From: Lepisosteus oculatus
Taxonomy: Eukaryota > Chordata > Actinopteri > Semionotiformes > Lepisosteidae
Length of the DNA stretch: 64,000 nucleotides
NCBI RefSeq assembly: GCF_040954835.1
Contig: NC_090700.1
Location: forward strand, 20,563,501 to 20,627,500
Direction of reading: 5' to 3'
The position numbers and the translations under genes were made by a program. Shown here piece after piece: positions 11,458 through 25,109 of the stretch. Numbering within the stretch: position 1 is the stretch's first letter; each line of letters starts with the position of its first letter. The notes below the pieces were generated by a model. The model saw only the letters and a program-made list of their open reading frames with translations. It did not search any database and had not been told where the DNA came from.

Positions 11458-14400
11458 GGAACAGTATTTTGTTTATGTTTATTGTTTTTTTTTGCAAATA
11501 CATACAGTAGAAATCTGCATACATATAATTCAGCAGGACCAAAGTTTGACATCTTCTCTAAAAGACTATCCCACATAGAGCACTATGTTCCAAGTCATGG
11601 GCTTTCATTTAGAGATTGCGGTCAAGAGGGAATAGTGCTTCCCATTAGTCCAACAACACCACTTACATATATACTACAAATATTCTACACAAATACCACA
11701 ACATGATGAGAAACTGAGTTGTGTAGTTGAGTGAGAGGTTAGCTTTTCATCCAATTCCTGTGTCATTGTGACTTGATGTGTCCGAGTGAGAAACTTAAGT
11801 CACACAACTGGACAGGATGGTACTGCAGATGGCGACATTTGTATATTTCTGCAGTTCTATAAACTGAACTTCAGAATGTGCAAAAAGCAAACAAAACAGT
11901 ATCTAATAAACAAATGATTAACAATATGTGAATGTTGACATTGCTAAACTCAACACCCACTGAGAGCAGCAGTATTGAGCAATGATGTACTAAACACAAT
12001 TTGGTACCAATTTATGGGACTGTCCAAATCCAGCAATGAGTGGCCACCAAGTGAGTGATAAATTCCTTCTGCAAGAGAACAGTTTGTGTGGTAAGGCTGT
12101 TTATTGACATCCCATAGCCCTTTCGTCTTCTTACCACTCCAGTGTGTATGTTAAAATTTGGCAGCATTGTGTCTCTGGCACAGACCCTCTGACCTAACCT
12201 GTAGCACAAAACTGTTTCTTGTCTGGAGTATTTAGTTTTATAGCCTTTCTCAGTGGAGCATAATTAAAGCCAGCATTCCTCAGAGGTCACACTGGAATCC
12301 CCTGCTGTTCCCTCTGGCTGTGAAAGCCCCACTGTCTCTGATCCTAGCGAAAGCCATCCTCCTTCTCACCCCTCTTTCTTTTATTTACTATGGACCTGAT
12401 CTCACTTAATTAGGTCCAAGTTTATGAATATGGTTGAAGGCAACAGTTCAAGCTGTGTGCCAAGAAAAATGAAAATCAAGAAACTTACAAGGATGGTTTT
12501 AAAAGTTTGGGCCCTAATGCTGCTTAAACGACAAAAGTACAGTATTTCAGCTGGAGTTGTAATCGGAGTTCTGCAAGTACACCAAAGAGGATACCAAACA
12601 TAATTCAACAATGGCATAATTTTCTGCCCACCAAAAAACACTGGGACAAAGTGAAACCAAACTCGAGTGTCCTCTGATATTCAAAATCTGACTACATGCT
12701 GATGTTTGTTTTACTGTAAAATTAGTAGCTACCGTACCTGCAAAACACAAATCCCGAGTAAGGAGCCCAACAATGTGGCTTTGATGCTGGAGTACACTCA
12801 ATATTGGCTACAAAGAGCTGCAGGAGCAATTAACCCTGATACTTCTTTGTACATAGGCCCAGGCTTTTCCAGACACATACTTCAGTTAATTTGTTTTTCC
12901 CATAGTGCCGTTATAGTGCCATTTAATGCACAAGCGTCAAAAAATAAGTTTAAACACGTCTGAAAATCTCAAATAATAATTACTGTTGATGACTGGAATA
13001 AAAACAGCATAAATGAGCCAGGATGTGAACAGAGCAGCACCAGAATTACTTAGTGAAGGAGGGAAATTAGAAAAAAGTAATCATTTAGCTGTAGAGTCAT
13101 TGTTATTAAAAGCATAATAACAGACACAGGAAAACTGACAAAAATATCTGTGGAATTAAAAAAATCTATTGAAAAGAGAGTGAGTGAGTAGGAAGACACG
13201 AATCTGCATGACTCAAACACTGTTATGACTGCTGTGAACCTTTCCTCAGAAGTATAATTTAGTAGCATTTATATATTCAGTGTACTTTCTAATGCAAAGC
13301 AGAATAGGAGGGCAATTTACTTTTTCTGAAAAACAAGAAACCAGGAGGGTCAAAATACAACATCTTGGCTTGAAATAAGAAAATGAAAAAATACTGTACA
13401 TACTGCTTGCTTAAATGTTTGGTGTTGTGAAGGTGCATTATCTAACTGCTTACTCACTGGCAGACAGTAGACAGACTTTTGCTATAGAATCGCAGAATTT
13501 TTCTAGTCTTATTTTGTATTTCAAGTTTCAACTGAAATTTTGTTTTGCAATTTGTGCTTCTTTAAGTTTCAACAACTGTACTCTTGTTTCAACAAATGTT
13601 TCAATACATGTACTCTTCTGCAATGATAAAGGGTTAAAGGTTAAGGGATGAGGGTTAGGATAAAGGGTTAACTTCAGCACTATTGCTTTTGAAAACGGAG
13701 AACAGGATACCCATATACATGACACATAGCACTGACATGTAGAGTAGGATTGCAAGAAAGTGTCTGTAATTCCCTGTATTTTGACAGACTCTTTTGATGC
13801 CCTGTCATTAAGATAATATGTGCAGCCCACAGTCCACAGTCTAGTATACCTGAGTCCAGCACCAGATGTGTCATCTGGGCATTGACTTGTTTGGTGTGTT
13901 CATGGTCCCAAGTAATGAACTTTCCTGCAGCAAATTCCTTTTTTGCCATCCTGTTCGCTCTTTGTTACTTTCTGCTGCCACTGTCACCGTCACTGTCTCT
14001 CAAACTATGACTCCTGCGCCACGAGACTGCTTTCCAGGTGGTTCTTCTCTCTGTGTCTGTCATTCAAATCTCAACATAGGCAACTTATTGAGGTAAACCA
14101 CCTCCCTCTCAACCACTGCCTCTCTCTAGCCATTTGTTTTAAAAAGGCGGGGGGGGGTGAAAATTCGTTTCAGGTGTAATCAGTTCTCTGCTCATTACAA
14201 ACAAGGGGATAGCTCAGTGGAGTCTTTTGTGAAAGAGATGTAAAGAATAATGAGCCTGTTACCACCAGGACCATCACCAGTCAGCAGTTGGAAAATCAAT
14301 GGATGAATGGATAAAACCACTTAGACATTGCTACAGCTGTTTGACACCCGTGGCATTAAATCTGGCAGCAATCTCTCCCTTCTACCTGAACATGGTTTTA

Positions 14401-15911
14401 AGACCATCCAACATCTGGGTTTCCCAGGCCAACTCCCCAAATCTGGTGACTGCTGTGGATCATTCTCACTCCACCTGGACTTTCAGTTACTCCAATCTAA
14501 ATTGAACTCATAATCTCATTAATTGGACTATTTATTTGCTTTTTATGTTCCTAAATTGATTACATGGAGTGTTAATTAAAAGAACATCTTATAGTCAATC
14601 CCTTTCGCTTATACAACAGCTCTTTTGTATGTCTGTATGTCCAGACATAGAGTCAACAATTATTTTGCAGTACAGTAAGATGAAACTTAAAGCAAATAAG
14701 CCTGATGCCTTCCCATATTAGAGCGATTATATAGCCTGATCAGGGGTTGGTGTTAATTTCAGTGATCTTTAAAATACTGCATTTCTGATTTTTTTATGCA
14801 TTTGGCAGTCCAGGCCTGAGCTGCAAGAATGTCAGGATGGCTGTTTTATTTTAACTCATGTTTATTTTGTTTGAAAGTTTGCAAGCTCCAGGTGTATGAA
14901 GCCAAACGTTACTCCTGGGGCTGTGTTTCTGAACAGTAGCGAGAGACTGGATTTTCCCTAGCTTCTCCATTGGAAATTATTCACAAGCAAAATAATATCT
15001 AGTTATTTTCTTTTCCTAATTAATTATTTTGAGACCATATAAATAGAAACATACTCCACAAATGCAAATGTAAACATGCATATTTTGGATTGGAGACAGA
15101 AAGCATTTCTTTCTACAGGGAACTGTTTGGGTATAGGAAGAAACAGTCCAAATCATGAGCTCATTTATTAGGATTCTTCTAAGAGCTATTTGACAATATT
15201 CTCAGACAAACTACAAAAAGCAAATAGATATCTAGACAGAAGTACCCCCATCTCACTTTTTTCAATGTTGATTATGCCCCCTATTTAATTAAATCACATT
15301 TTTTATTTTAGGATGCTTTTAAGTGTGGCTGAGTTCTGTTAATACAAACACAGCATTGAAAGCCAAAAACATTTTATGCAGACAGCATTCTGCTGAACTT
15401 TGGAAAGTACAACACTGCAGATGCAGTGTGTACTCATTACTGTTGATGCGAGGAGAGGAAGAAGTATTATGGGACAAGAATGCTTGCAGATTAGTGAGGA
15501 AAATAACATGCAGACCAAATTCCTGGTCAACATGGCAAAGATTTTCAGAACTTTCAACTACACTTCAACAAGACAATTAACACCTGTGTTAATGTCACAG
15601 TTATTGTGTTTCACACAGAATCTTGTCTGAATCCATCCCTCCCAAGAAAAAAAAATGTGGATGTCTGTAGATTGCAAAATGCAAACACACATCTATATAT
15701 ACAGTATATACTGTATAGGATTTCTGCAAAAACTGGTTCAGTGAACCAGTATGAATCTGAGAGTTCTAATGTGGTATTTCACCATTTAATGATATAAAGC
15801 TGTTTTTTTTTTCAATTAATAAATATTAATTGTTAAATAAAGTGTCAAGACAACAAATTTTAAAAATCTAAATATATGAGAAAATTAAAATAATTATCTT
15901 GTTTTTCAAGC
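11458..15911. other. No gene seen
   Basis: No supported gene. Two details: a run of GGGTTA/GGTTAA-like motifs at 13629-13672, too degenerate to call an interstitial telomere tract, and an isolated tRNA A-box-like string (GGGGATAGCTCAGTGG) at about 14206 with no B box behind it. Confidence 0.5.
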
Positions 15912-16250
15912 ACTTGAGGCTCAACTGGCAGAGCTCCTATCTCAAGTACTAGTTGAGCATCTGACATTCAGGTGCCATGGGTTTGAGACAGGACCTTTTC
16001 CCAGTTAATAACTGGCAGAGGAGTCTCTCAGCTCTAGGTGACACTCTGACACTCTGCACCCTGCACAGTCCCAGGCGTGTTGTTGTGGGTGCACCCCTCC
16101 TCCGTGTGGCGCTGGAGCTCCTGCACTGGGCTGCATTGGTTCTGATGCATTAAAAGATGACTAGATTGAAGTGGGTCAGTGAATTCACTTCTTTCTGTGA
16201 GCCCCACAGTTAGTGATTTCAAACAGAGTGGGTACTGCAAAAAAGTGGCT
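15912..16250 (+). repeat. Probable tRNA-derived SINE, second family
   Basis: The head has GCTCAACTGGCAGAGCTCC (A-box-like) and, about 55 bases on, GGGTTTGAGACAGGACC (B-box-like), spacing that fits a tRNA promoter. A G/C-richer body (16022-16240) follows, unlike the AT-rich flanks. The end is not sharply defined. Confidence 0.45.
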
Positions 16251-17936
16251 ATTCCAAATTTAGAAACTGGTTATCACCACAATTCTTTAAAACATGAATA
16301 ATTCATAGTTATAGAACTGAATTGCACCTATGCATAATGCCATAAATCCTGTGCATTCCTGCACTTTTGGACAGGCTTGCTAAGGAGGAACCCAATTAAT
16401 TGTCTGAATGGTGAGTCTGGTTAGTTTTGGTTCAGTAGACCCATCAGTTTCCACACACCACAGTGTTAAGACCTCTTTCTATTCATGATATTGACTCAAC
16501 AGCACCAGTAATTTCAAACTATTTCACTTCCACTTCTTTCAGTATGTTTTTTTTATTAAAAGGTGTGTAATGGCTAGGCTTTTATTCTTAAATTTAATTT
16601 TAAAAGGCCCAAGTATGAGGTTATCACATTGGCTATGGCTATATTGACTGTCAATAACTAGAAATTATACGGTATGTTCTGTCTTTTGTTTTTCTTTTTG
16701 CCTTTTTTAACCTAGAGTCTTGGGGTTACCAATAAATTTCAATTTAATTAGCTTTATTGCTTGACTAATGAATTACAATGCTGCCAAAAAATAACAATTA
16801 GCAAAATCCTATATTTACATACATTTACAACAATGCTTTGATCATTTTGGCATTATAATTTGAGAGTTCACTTCTGATCTTTGAGGTTGAGCTGCTAAGT
16901 TAGTCTGCACTTGGGGAGACGTCACAGGACAATCAGATTCAAAGGTTCGGAGTGGTGTTGGTGGACAGAGGATGGTAGGTCTCTCCGACTCTCTCTATCA
17001 TTTCTCCATCTTGATCAGAAATTCCAAGACTGGATGACACAACCATGGTAATGCTAGTGACTGGTAAACAGGGACTGGTCACTCGGTGGTCAAAAACATT
17101 TCCTGATTGTGAATTTTAATTATTGCAGTAGCTTATACTGTATTTCATACAAAATTTGTTTCTTCCAGTTTTACTGCATTTTCCAAAAAATACTCACATT
17201 TCACTTCATTGATCATTAAACTTCTCAGGAAATTCACACGACTTTACAATACAATTGACACATAAACTGTAAAAGTCATGCTAATAAAAGTAAATTTTAG
17301 ATAGCAATGGACATACTGTATAGCACTTGCAGGAAGGGGAGTGTTAACTGCATTGTCACGACTGAATCTCAAACAGGCTTTAAGAACGGCCTGGTTCAGC
17401 CTTCCTCCCTGTAGGAAATTAAAGGCTGTTTTGTGCTTCAGCCTCACTCCCTAGGTCTCCCTTGAAAAAGGCATCTTTTTCTCAATGGGACATCGTGGTT
17501 AAATAAGATTTAAAAATGTGAAACAACTGACATGAAAATCTCCATTTAGCGGGTGTTTCCACATTTCTCTTTCTATAATGCCAACTCAGGGTGGCAGCTC
17601 TGCTCTCACAACACGCTACAATGCCTGAACACAGCAGGTCCTGTTGAAATCCAGAGGTTTCCACAGACTGTGCTAAATGAGGCCTCTTGAATGCCTCCTC
17701 ACGCTAATCTTTCTCCACATTCCCTCTCACAACTCACAAAACTTTTAGTGTTCTGCTAATTGCCTTAATTTATCCAGATAATGGCTCCATCTCCACCTGG
17801 ATCCTTCATTCTTTTATAAAAGATTCTGGCATCACTTCAGACACCTGTTCTGGTACCACAGTCTTCTGCATGATATGGCTATGTGCTTCTGTCAAAGCTT
17901 CTTTTTGTTTATAATGAAAAAAGACATTAAGCAAAT
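16251..17936. other. No gene seen
   Basis: AT-rich sequence with no recognisable coding exon, RNA gene or repeat. Confidence 0.45.
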
Positions 17937-18260
17937 TGGGTGGCGTGGTGGTACAGTGGTTAGCATTGCTGCCTCACAGCACTAGAGTCCTGGGTTATGT
18001 TTCTAGTGTGCTATCTGTGTGGAGTTTGTATGTCACTCAAGTTTACTCCCATAGTTCAAAGACATACTGGTATGTTAACTGGGTTCTGAAAAATTGGTAA
18101 CGATGAGTGTGTGTGTTTGTGTCTGTGTGTGCCTTACGATAGACTGGCATCCTGTCCAAGGTGTATCCTGCCTTGTCACTGTCGCTTGCTGGAATAGGCT
18201 CTGGCTCACAAATGACTCTGTACTGAATAAGGCAGATAGAAAATGGGTGGATAGTAAGTG
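17937..18260 (+). repeat. SINE family A, near full-length copy
   Basis: The head reads GGCGTGGTGGTACAGTGGTT followed by CATTGCTGCC and a B-box region at GTCCTGGGTTATG. The central GTGTGGAGTTTGTATG block, the ATAGACTGGCATCCTGTCC block and the 3' CTGAATAAGGCAGATAG block follow in the same order as at 11098. It has small internal deletions. Confidence 0.8.
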
Positions 18261-20297
18261 AGTGTTTCAATTCTTTTGTGGCAGATATATACTACCATTC
18301 AACATAGAAGATAACATAGAAGCTGACACATTTAATTGAGTTTTTTAAACACTGGGAAGGGCACTCCTTCCCCCATTTATTTGCCAACCATTGCAATCGC
18401 AAGCCATTTTCTACTGCAGCATTACAACTCACTAATATGGAGAATGGAACTTTCACAAAAAATATCGTTTTAAAGACGCACTCTTTTTCTTAAATTAGGA
18501 GGATTGTTTGCATGCTAGTAAGTTTAAATACAACGCTAATGCATGATTCCATTTTCAGAAGTTGTTTGACAAAACTGCAAGAAATGTCCTTCGTTACAGC
18601 AGAAAACCAAACTACCAACACGATGAAATAAATCACCAAATTAGTCAGCGAGAAAGAGAAACTTGTGTGTGTGTGTGAGAGAGAATGTGAAGAAGAAAAG
18701 TGGAGAAAATGTGCGGTGCTGCAGCAGTAATCTCGAAGGTATGTTAGACACTGCAGTCTGAGCCTGTTGTTTAAAGGATGGATGCACATTGCTGGTTCAA
18801 ATATCTCCTCACCCTGGACAGTCATTTAGGTCAAAACATATTAATCACCCGTCAAGTGCTGTTACTCTCATAAATATACAGCCAAGATCTGGAAGAAAAA
18901 GGTGAATTAGGATTCCATAACAGGGAAAACAACACTAGAGATTCTATGTCTAAAAAGAAGAAAAAAAACCTAAAAAGGTAAAGTTACATTTAAATTTCAA
19001 AGTTAAAAAAAGCTAAAAAAAAAAAGGTTAAGTTAAATATAAAACCTAGACTTGGCATTATACTTTTCTTTCAGTGGGGAAATCAAATTCAGGTCTCTGT
19101 AAGTGGCAGTGAGGCATGTGAAGCTCTTTGTTGGCTGCTGTGCCCAGTCTCTGCTGTGGTTTTGTAGTTTCAGAAGATTACTGAAGTGTTACCAATTACC
19201 AGCTCTAGCAAGAGAGCATGCTGGCTCCCAGCCAGGGATTCCAGAAGGGCCTGTGTCCGCCTCAGACTGCAACCCAGAGAGGAGCCCTAAGCAGTATGAT
19301 GAGAATCTGACAGCACCTGACAGCAGCAACAGATCTCCCTGCTTGCTCGCCTCTGACTGGACAGGTGGAATTAAATCATCGTTCAAGCCAGTAGCGGCCA
19401 GCACTGTGCATCACAGAAGTGGACGTGAGAAGTTTCCCCTGTTCCAGAATGATAGACTATGTAAATGGCAGACTTAGTGTAAGAAGTTCTGCTCAGTCGT
19501 ATGTTCATTCGTGTGTTTTGGAAACGTGTGAAATTTGTGTATGGTACATATAAACAATCCCAGCATACAGTCGAAAGTACTTTAGTAGTAGAACAGGTCT
19601 CAATAAAACAGTTTTAATTCATGCTTTATTGAAAAATACAAATAAATCTTCTGGAAATTAAAATTGTATTAATAAGGTTATGTTCGAGGAAAGAAAACTA
19701 AACTATTTGCTTCTATACAGAAAACCCTGGGTTTAACAAACTAATAGGGGTGAAGTGGTGTCCGTTATTGACAAATGTCCATTATATCACAATTAATGTT
19801 TTTTATGCACAAAATACACTATTATATGAGACATATATACTGTATATTATATGCATACTGGATTTTAAACTTTCCTAATAATTACAATCAACACAGAAAA
19901 TGACAATTGTTCCTGTGCCTTTTTTGTCATATGTGTCATATATGAAACACCCATCATAAAGAATTCACCTAAATAATGAAACCTCAGGGCAGTTACTCAA
20001 ACTCTATTATCATTGATATGATTTACATTCACTTTCAGGCCTGTATGTAAATCAGTGTTTATATTGACCTTAATAAAGTAAATTAATCACCCCTTAACAG
20101 AACATTAAACCCCTCTCCACCTCCTGTAAGAATGAAAGTGCTGTAATAGTTATGTCATTAAATAGATATACAGTAGTAGAGTTTGGACTGTCTACATACA
20201 TATAGTAGCAGCAGTATTACCACCTTCTAGCCTGATTTCCATAGATTGAAGAAGGGTGGTTCCAACCCAAGAGAAACCAGGCTGAGTGCTGTAAATT
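18261..20297. other. No gene seen
   Basis: No supported gene. A-rich imperfect repeats lie at 18953-19045. A 124-residue frame at 19103-19477 has no recognisable domain or splice signals. Confidence 0.45.
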
Positions 20298-20440
20298 GAA
20301 TTGGAGGACCAGAAGGTGGCGCTCTTCTCTCAAGGCCAGAATTTCCAAACCAATGCTCCAGCTTGGTGACTGGAAACACCACGTTGTAGGAGGTGCCATT
20401 CTTTGGATGGGACATTAAATTGAGGTCCTGACTACTTTTC
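20298..20440 (+). repeat. Diverged head of SINE family B
   Basis: Aligns block by block with the 5' part of the copies at 20734 and 53610: GACCAGAAGGTGGCGCTC against GGCCAGCAGGGGGCGCTC, AATGCTCCAGCTTGGTGACTG against AATGCCCCAGTATAGTGACG, then GAGGTGCCATTCTTTGGATG and GAGGTCCTGACT. The 3' half is missing. Confidence 0.6.
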
Positions 20441-20733
20441 CATTTACGTTTTATTTCTTTATGTACATACCCGTTTACATACTTTTTACATTAGCCAGGT
20501 GTGCTGTTGCCAGTGATGCTCCAGAAGTATGTATGATGCTAGCCATGCCTTTAGTGAAGTCAATCATAACAGATTTGGAGCATGTTGAAGAAAATAACCT
20601 ACTACTGACATACTACTGTTACATAGTCATCAGGATTCTTATTTGGGCAGTACAAATTAGGCCATGTCAACTACTGTGGACCGGGTGGGTCAGTGCTATG
20701 GAACACACCACTTTTAATGTTAGTGTTAACATA

Positions 20734-21158
20734 GTGTTAGTGGGGCCAGCATGGGGTGCTCTCCCTGTGGTCCATGTGGGTCCTAATGCCCCAGTATAGT
20801 GACGGGGACACTATACTGTAAACAGGCGCTGTCCTTCGGATGAGACTGACTCCCAGGGCGTTTCTAGAAGGGAGTAGGGGTGTAACCCCGGTGTCCTGGC
20901 CAAATTTCCCATTGGCCCTTACCAATCATGGCCTCCTAATAATCCCCATCTGTGAATTGGGTTCATTCTCTCTGCTCTCCTCCCCACTGATAGTTGATGT
21001 GTGGTGAGCGTTCTGGCGCACTATGGCTGCCGTCGCATCATCCAGGTGGATGTTGCACATTGGTGGTGGTGGAGGGGAGTCCCTATTACCTGTAAAGCGC
21101 TTTGAGTGGAGTGTCCAGAAAAGCATTATGTAAGTGTAAGCAATTAATTATTATTAAT
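20734..21158 (+). repeat. SINE family B, long copy with LINE-type 3' tail
   Basis: Starts GTGTTAGTGGGGCCAGC and passes through CCCCAGTATAGTGACGGGGA and TTTCCCATTGGCCCTTACC. It ends with TGTAAAGCGCTTTGAGTG, AAAAGCATTATGTAAGTG and a TTA-rich end. The GTAAAGCGCTTTGAG...TAT motif is a widespread fish SINE/LINE tail. A segment of about 40 bases present at 53610 (around the GAGGTCCTGACT block) is deleted here. Confidence 0.8.
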
Positions 21159-22192
21159 GTTTTGGCAGGGCAGTGTAAATATACAGTATGTGCAATCATG
21201 AGAGTCTTTCATGAAAAAGAATACTGACATTTCCCAGATGCTTTAGAAATGCTGTAAAATTATGCTAGTCTGGTCTATTCACCTTCAGCCTACTTCACTG
21301 CCCACATTTTCATGAGCTCTCCCTGTCTCACACTTCTGCCCTTGACTGCTGATCCAATTCAGAGTCATTGTTAACAGCTGATCTTCTCAATTCCATTAAT
21401 GTTCCTGTGTGCCATAATACAATCACAGGATGCTGGACAGCATTACCCCACAGATACATGGAAGGAAACATAGGGAAGAGGGAGGAATTGAAGTGGCTAA
21501 ATCTAAGGATTACAAAGGATTACTTTGTACTACTTACTGGTCAAGCAGCTACAATGGAGTCCCCATGCAGCAGCAGCACTCCAAGACTCTACTTTCCACC
21601 CCTCCCCTTCACCAGAACCATGTTCAATAGCTGTAGAAATTAAAATCATACCTCAATACAATTATTTTAGCCTGTGCAAATGAATTATGAACTGCTTACA
21701 GTATATGCTGAGCCTGCATTTTGCAAAAAAGCCACACACAATTGCTTTTGGCAATTGCTAATTGGCATGTCAATATTTATGACTGTGGTTTCACTGACGA
21801 CCAAAATGTTAATTACCTTAATGTTTTATGGCATGCTAATCTGTTGTTTTATTAATTTATATATTGGTCCCAAATTAATCATCTCTATATGGGAGACTGG
21901 ACAATTGCTTCTTGTGTGCATTCTATCAAACATTCTTATGCAGGAACTTTGCTATAACTATGTCTTCAGGGTGTGCGTCAGCAAAGCACAGTGTGACAGT
22001 ATTGTTGCTTACTTAGACATTATCCAGTATCCTCAATGAATCACAGAGTTAATATAGCTTTTCTTTCAATAGCAGTCATCAGTGAACATTAAGGCAAAGA
22101 ACTCTCTTCTGTTTCTTTTGAAGGACTCAAACATAAAATTGTTTAGTTATTCTAAAGGAAAGAGAAGATAACCTAATGGAAACCATCAGTCC
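21159..22192. other. No gene seen
   Basis: A 121-residue frame at 21674-22039 is rich in hydrophobic residues, but this follows from T-rich DNA; no family signature, acceptor or donor supports it. Confidence 0.45.
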
Positions 22193-22341
22193 TTTTTCTA
22201 ACTGCTTTATCTATTACAGGGACACAGGGTAGCTGGAGCCTATCAGGATACACCATGGATGGGATGTCTGTCCATTTGCAGAGAATTGAACCAGGGTCCT
22301 AGCATTGTGAAGCAGCAATGCTTACCACTGCATCTACCCAA
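22193..22341 (-). repeat. SINE family A, internally deleted copy
   Basis: Minus strand: head GTAGATGCAGTGGTAAGCAT with B box CTGGTTCAATTC, then a direct jump to the 3' half (GTGTATCCTGATAGG, ATAGATAAAGCAG). The central block is gone, as in a deletion between the two ends. Confidence 0.7.
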
Positions 22342-22519
22342 TTAAAACCTATGAAAATGTAAAAAAAACAACTGTTTGAAGGAACAATATGAGGTGTCTT
22401 GTAGGAATGTTGCAGGATTGATTTGTGTTGGCATCTTGCTCACAGAGAAAGTGAATCCTTTTCAGGTTGATTACAGGAGTAAAAGCATTGACAATACTGT
22501 AATGCATATGGCCAACATT

Positions 22520-22745
22520 ACAGGTTGTGCGAGCCTGCTTACCAGCGCGGTATCGTCACCACCCTTCCCTGTGAATAGCAGGGACCTTAGCCGCCGGGTT
22601 GACGGGAGATTTCCCTTTAGCTCAACTGTCTGGGTCCCTGTTGAGTGACACTGGAGGTCCGGGTTTGAGTCCCCAACAGTGGGGGCCGACCTGAGGCAGC
22701 AGCAGCAAGGGCGCTTACCCTCATGAACCCGAGAGTGCTACAATA
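22520..22745 (+). repeat. tRNA-derived SINE, third family
   Basis: An A-box-like TTTAGCTCAACTGTCTGG and, about 40 bases on, a B-box-like GTCCGGGTTTGAGTCCCC give a tRNA-like head. The G/C-rich sequence before and after (GTGCGAGCCTGC... to CATGAACCCGAG) contrasts with the flanks. Borders are approximate. Confidence 0.5.
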
Positions 22746-25109
22746 CTGTCCAATGCCTTCCAATAATTTCAAAATAAACTTCAATGTTCATAACATCAGG
22801 GCATCAACCCAAAGCCTACTCTCCAAACACATCATCAGTACCAGAAAGCAGAAGCAGGAAACAGAATATTTAGGAGCTGTGTGTGGCATTCTGTATGAAC
22901 TGTAAATAAATGTCATTGTTTATTTTAAAGTGGGATCATAATGGTGTCATGCTACCGTATTTTTGTCAATAGAATGGATTGCTTACTTAAATGAGCAACG
23001 CAGTATTGAACTATTTTTGCATTTTCCTGAAGTATTTCCTATTTTTTGCTGTCTTTCCCTCTGTTCCCAGCATACAGAGAATATACTGTATGTTTCCACA
23101 AGGAATCCATTTCTTTGGTACTGTATGTTGTAATTTAAAGTGATTTGCAATAAACAAAATGCGGGATCTCCTTGTTACCAAAAAAGGTTGTAATGAGCTT
23201 CAACTATTTAACTGAGCAAATGAGTGACTTAATTATTCTTGATTAACATGATCTTCGGCCAGTGACTGTAGTAATTTATGATTACTGCTTGAGTGTGGCT
23301 GATGATCAATACCTTGCACAGAGTGAAACACAGGCCAAAGACAAGGCAGTGAGAGCTGAAAAAAAATGTTGTGATGAAGAGTACAGTAAGTTTTGCTACA
23401 CTCAGCCTGCAAAATTAACAAAAATGTTATTTAACTTTACTATGCTGAAATAGCCCAGAAATATCTGAAACCTTTTATTTTTGGTTATATTAAAACATGA
23501 TCAAAGGAATGAGATTATATTGAAAGACGTACAATATTGGCAATGACCAGTATTAAAACTGATTTATATAACTACCTTGGCTAAAGGAAGAGTTCTTTTC
23601 TGGCTTAATGACAAATCATCAATGGTTTTCATACTGGTATGTTTTAGGAATTGTTTGTAGTGTAGTAACCTTTTTCAAATAAAGATTGAAAACTCAATTA
23701 CAGAACAAACCACAAAAGGGCACTTGCAAACAGTTCTGTTTTCTGCCGTCCCCCAGTTCAGAAGAATATCTGTATTGCTTGTGACAGGACGTTGTTAACT
23801 CTGAAACTGGAGAAACAGGGACAGAATAGCAATGTCATCCAGACGCCTGCTGCACATTTTTTATTTTTTGACAGCTCTCCAGTGGCAATGTTTTTTTTTT
23901 CCTTTCACATGTTGAAAAAAGATAAAACACTTGAAAGAAAAAAGGCATTAATAGGCTTACAGTGCCAGGATATCTGTCAGAGAACACTGAGGAGTTAGTT
24001 TTGTAGATGAGCACATACCTCCATCTGCTGGTGAACTTGCGCTCAGCGCTGCACAGGAGTGAACTTTCTTTTTGTAAAGAAATATCCTGGAATAAGACTT
24101 ACACAAGTAAAAGTTACAAATCAGGATTGTCCCAATCATTTTCCACATCTTGTTATTATTGTTATTATCAGCTGATAATTGACTTGCAAGTAACCTACAG
24201 TATGTCTTAGGCTACAGCATGCCTTTCCTCTGGCACCGCAGTTAACTTAATGTATTTTCGACTTAGGCCTTCTTTAGACAGACACATCAGGCATTCTCTC
24301 CACATGATATCTTGACACATCTTCCACTAATTTAAGAAACAGTACAAATCAAGACACGATTTAAAAGGTTAAAACAAGTTCTTTTTTTACATGCCGTCTC
24401 AGAACAAGAAGGGTATGGAAACTGTTATTATGAAAGTGTTTATTGAGACCTAAAGACACTAAGCTGCAACTCTGAAGTGCTTTTAGACACTAAAAGCAAC
24501 TCATAAATTAGGTGACTCTAACCCATACTTTCATGCCCTTGAAGATCTTCCAGTTCCTTTAATCTTGTGTGGTAGAGTTAGGGGGCTTTCTTATCATTTT
24601 AATTGCAAACATCTTCCCTTCTGAAGCCTCTCGAGCGTTGCTGCCAGACTTCTGAATAATTTGCGTCTCATTTGCTGCCAACAAAGTCTTGAGTCTCAAC
24701 TAATCCTGACTGAACTCAGCCCTGCCTCAGTTACTGCACTGCACCATTACAACACAGGGTTATGAAGATCTCTTCCACTGGACACTCCACCTTACTGTTC
24801 TATCAGGAATCTTCAAAGGTGCAGCCAAATCACCCTAACTGTAATCTTTTAATCAGTGCTGAACCTCTCCAAACCAGAGCAGAGAGATGGTCCTGGAACA
24901 AGGCCATTCAGAATAGCCAGAACCCATCCATGCCAGCCAGACCAAACACCAGGCTGGCTTCTCAGCCCTGGAGGGGTGGCAGGGCTTGAGCTCTGTGGCT
25001 CTGTGTTCTGGGCTTTGCAAAGGGCGAACAGCTGTAGAGAGTGTGTATCCAGACGACAGGGTCCAGGCCACACTGGGGAACTTGCAGTACTCTTCTTAGT
25101 CACACATGG
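22746..25109. other. No gene seen
   Basis: No supported gene. The overlapping frames at 24762-25116 on both strands lie in a G/C-richer patch and resemble nothing I know. Confidence 0.4.

Noticed and set aside
11151..11576. 141-residue minus-strand frame
   Set aside because: It runs antisense through a full-length SINE family A copy.
13629..13672. Interstitial telomeric repeat
   Set aside because: Only irregular GGTTA/GGGTTA-like pieces, without a run of exact TTAGGG units.
14203..14280. tRNA gene suggested by GGGGATAGCTCAGTGG
   Set aside because: Only an A-box-like string is present; no B box, anticodon arm or acceptor pairing follows.
19103..19477. 124-residue plus-strand frame
   Set aside because: No family similarity, no flanking splice or promoter signals.
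21674..22039. 121-residue hydrophobic frame
   Set aside because: T-rich DNA yields hydrophobic codons by chance; no splice context, no family signature.
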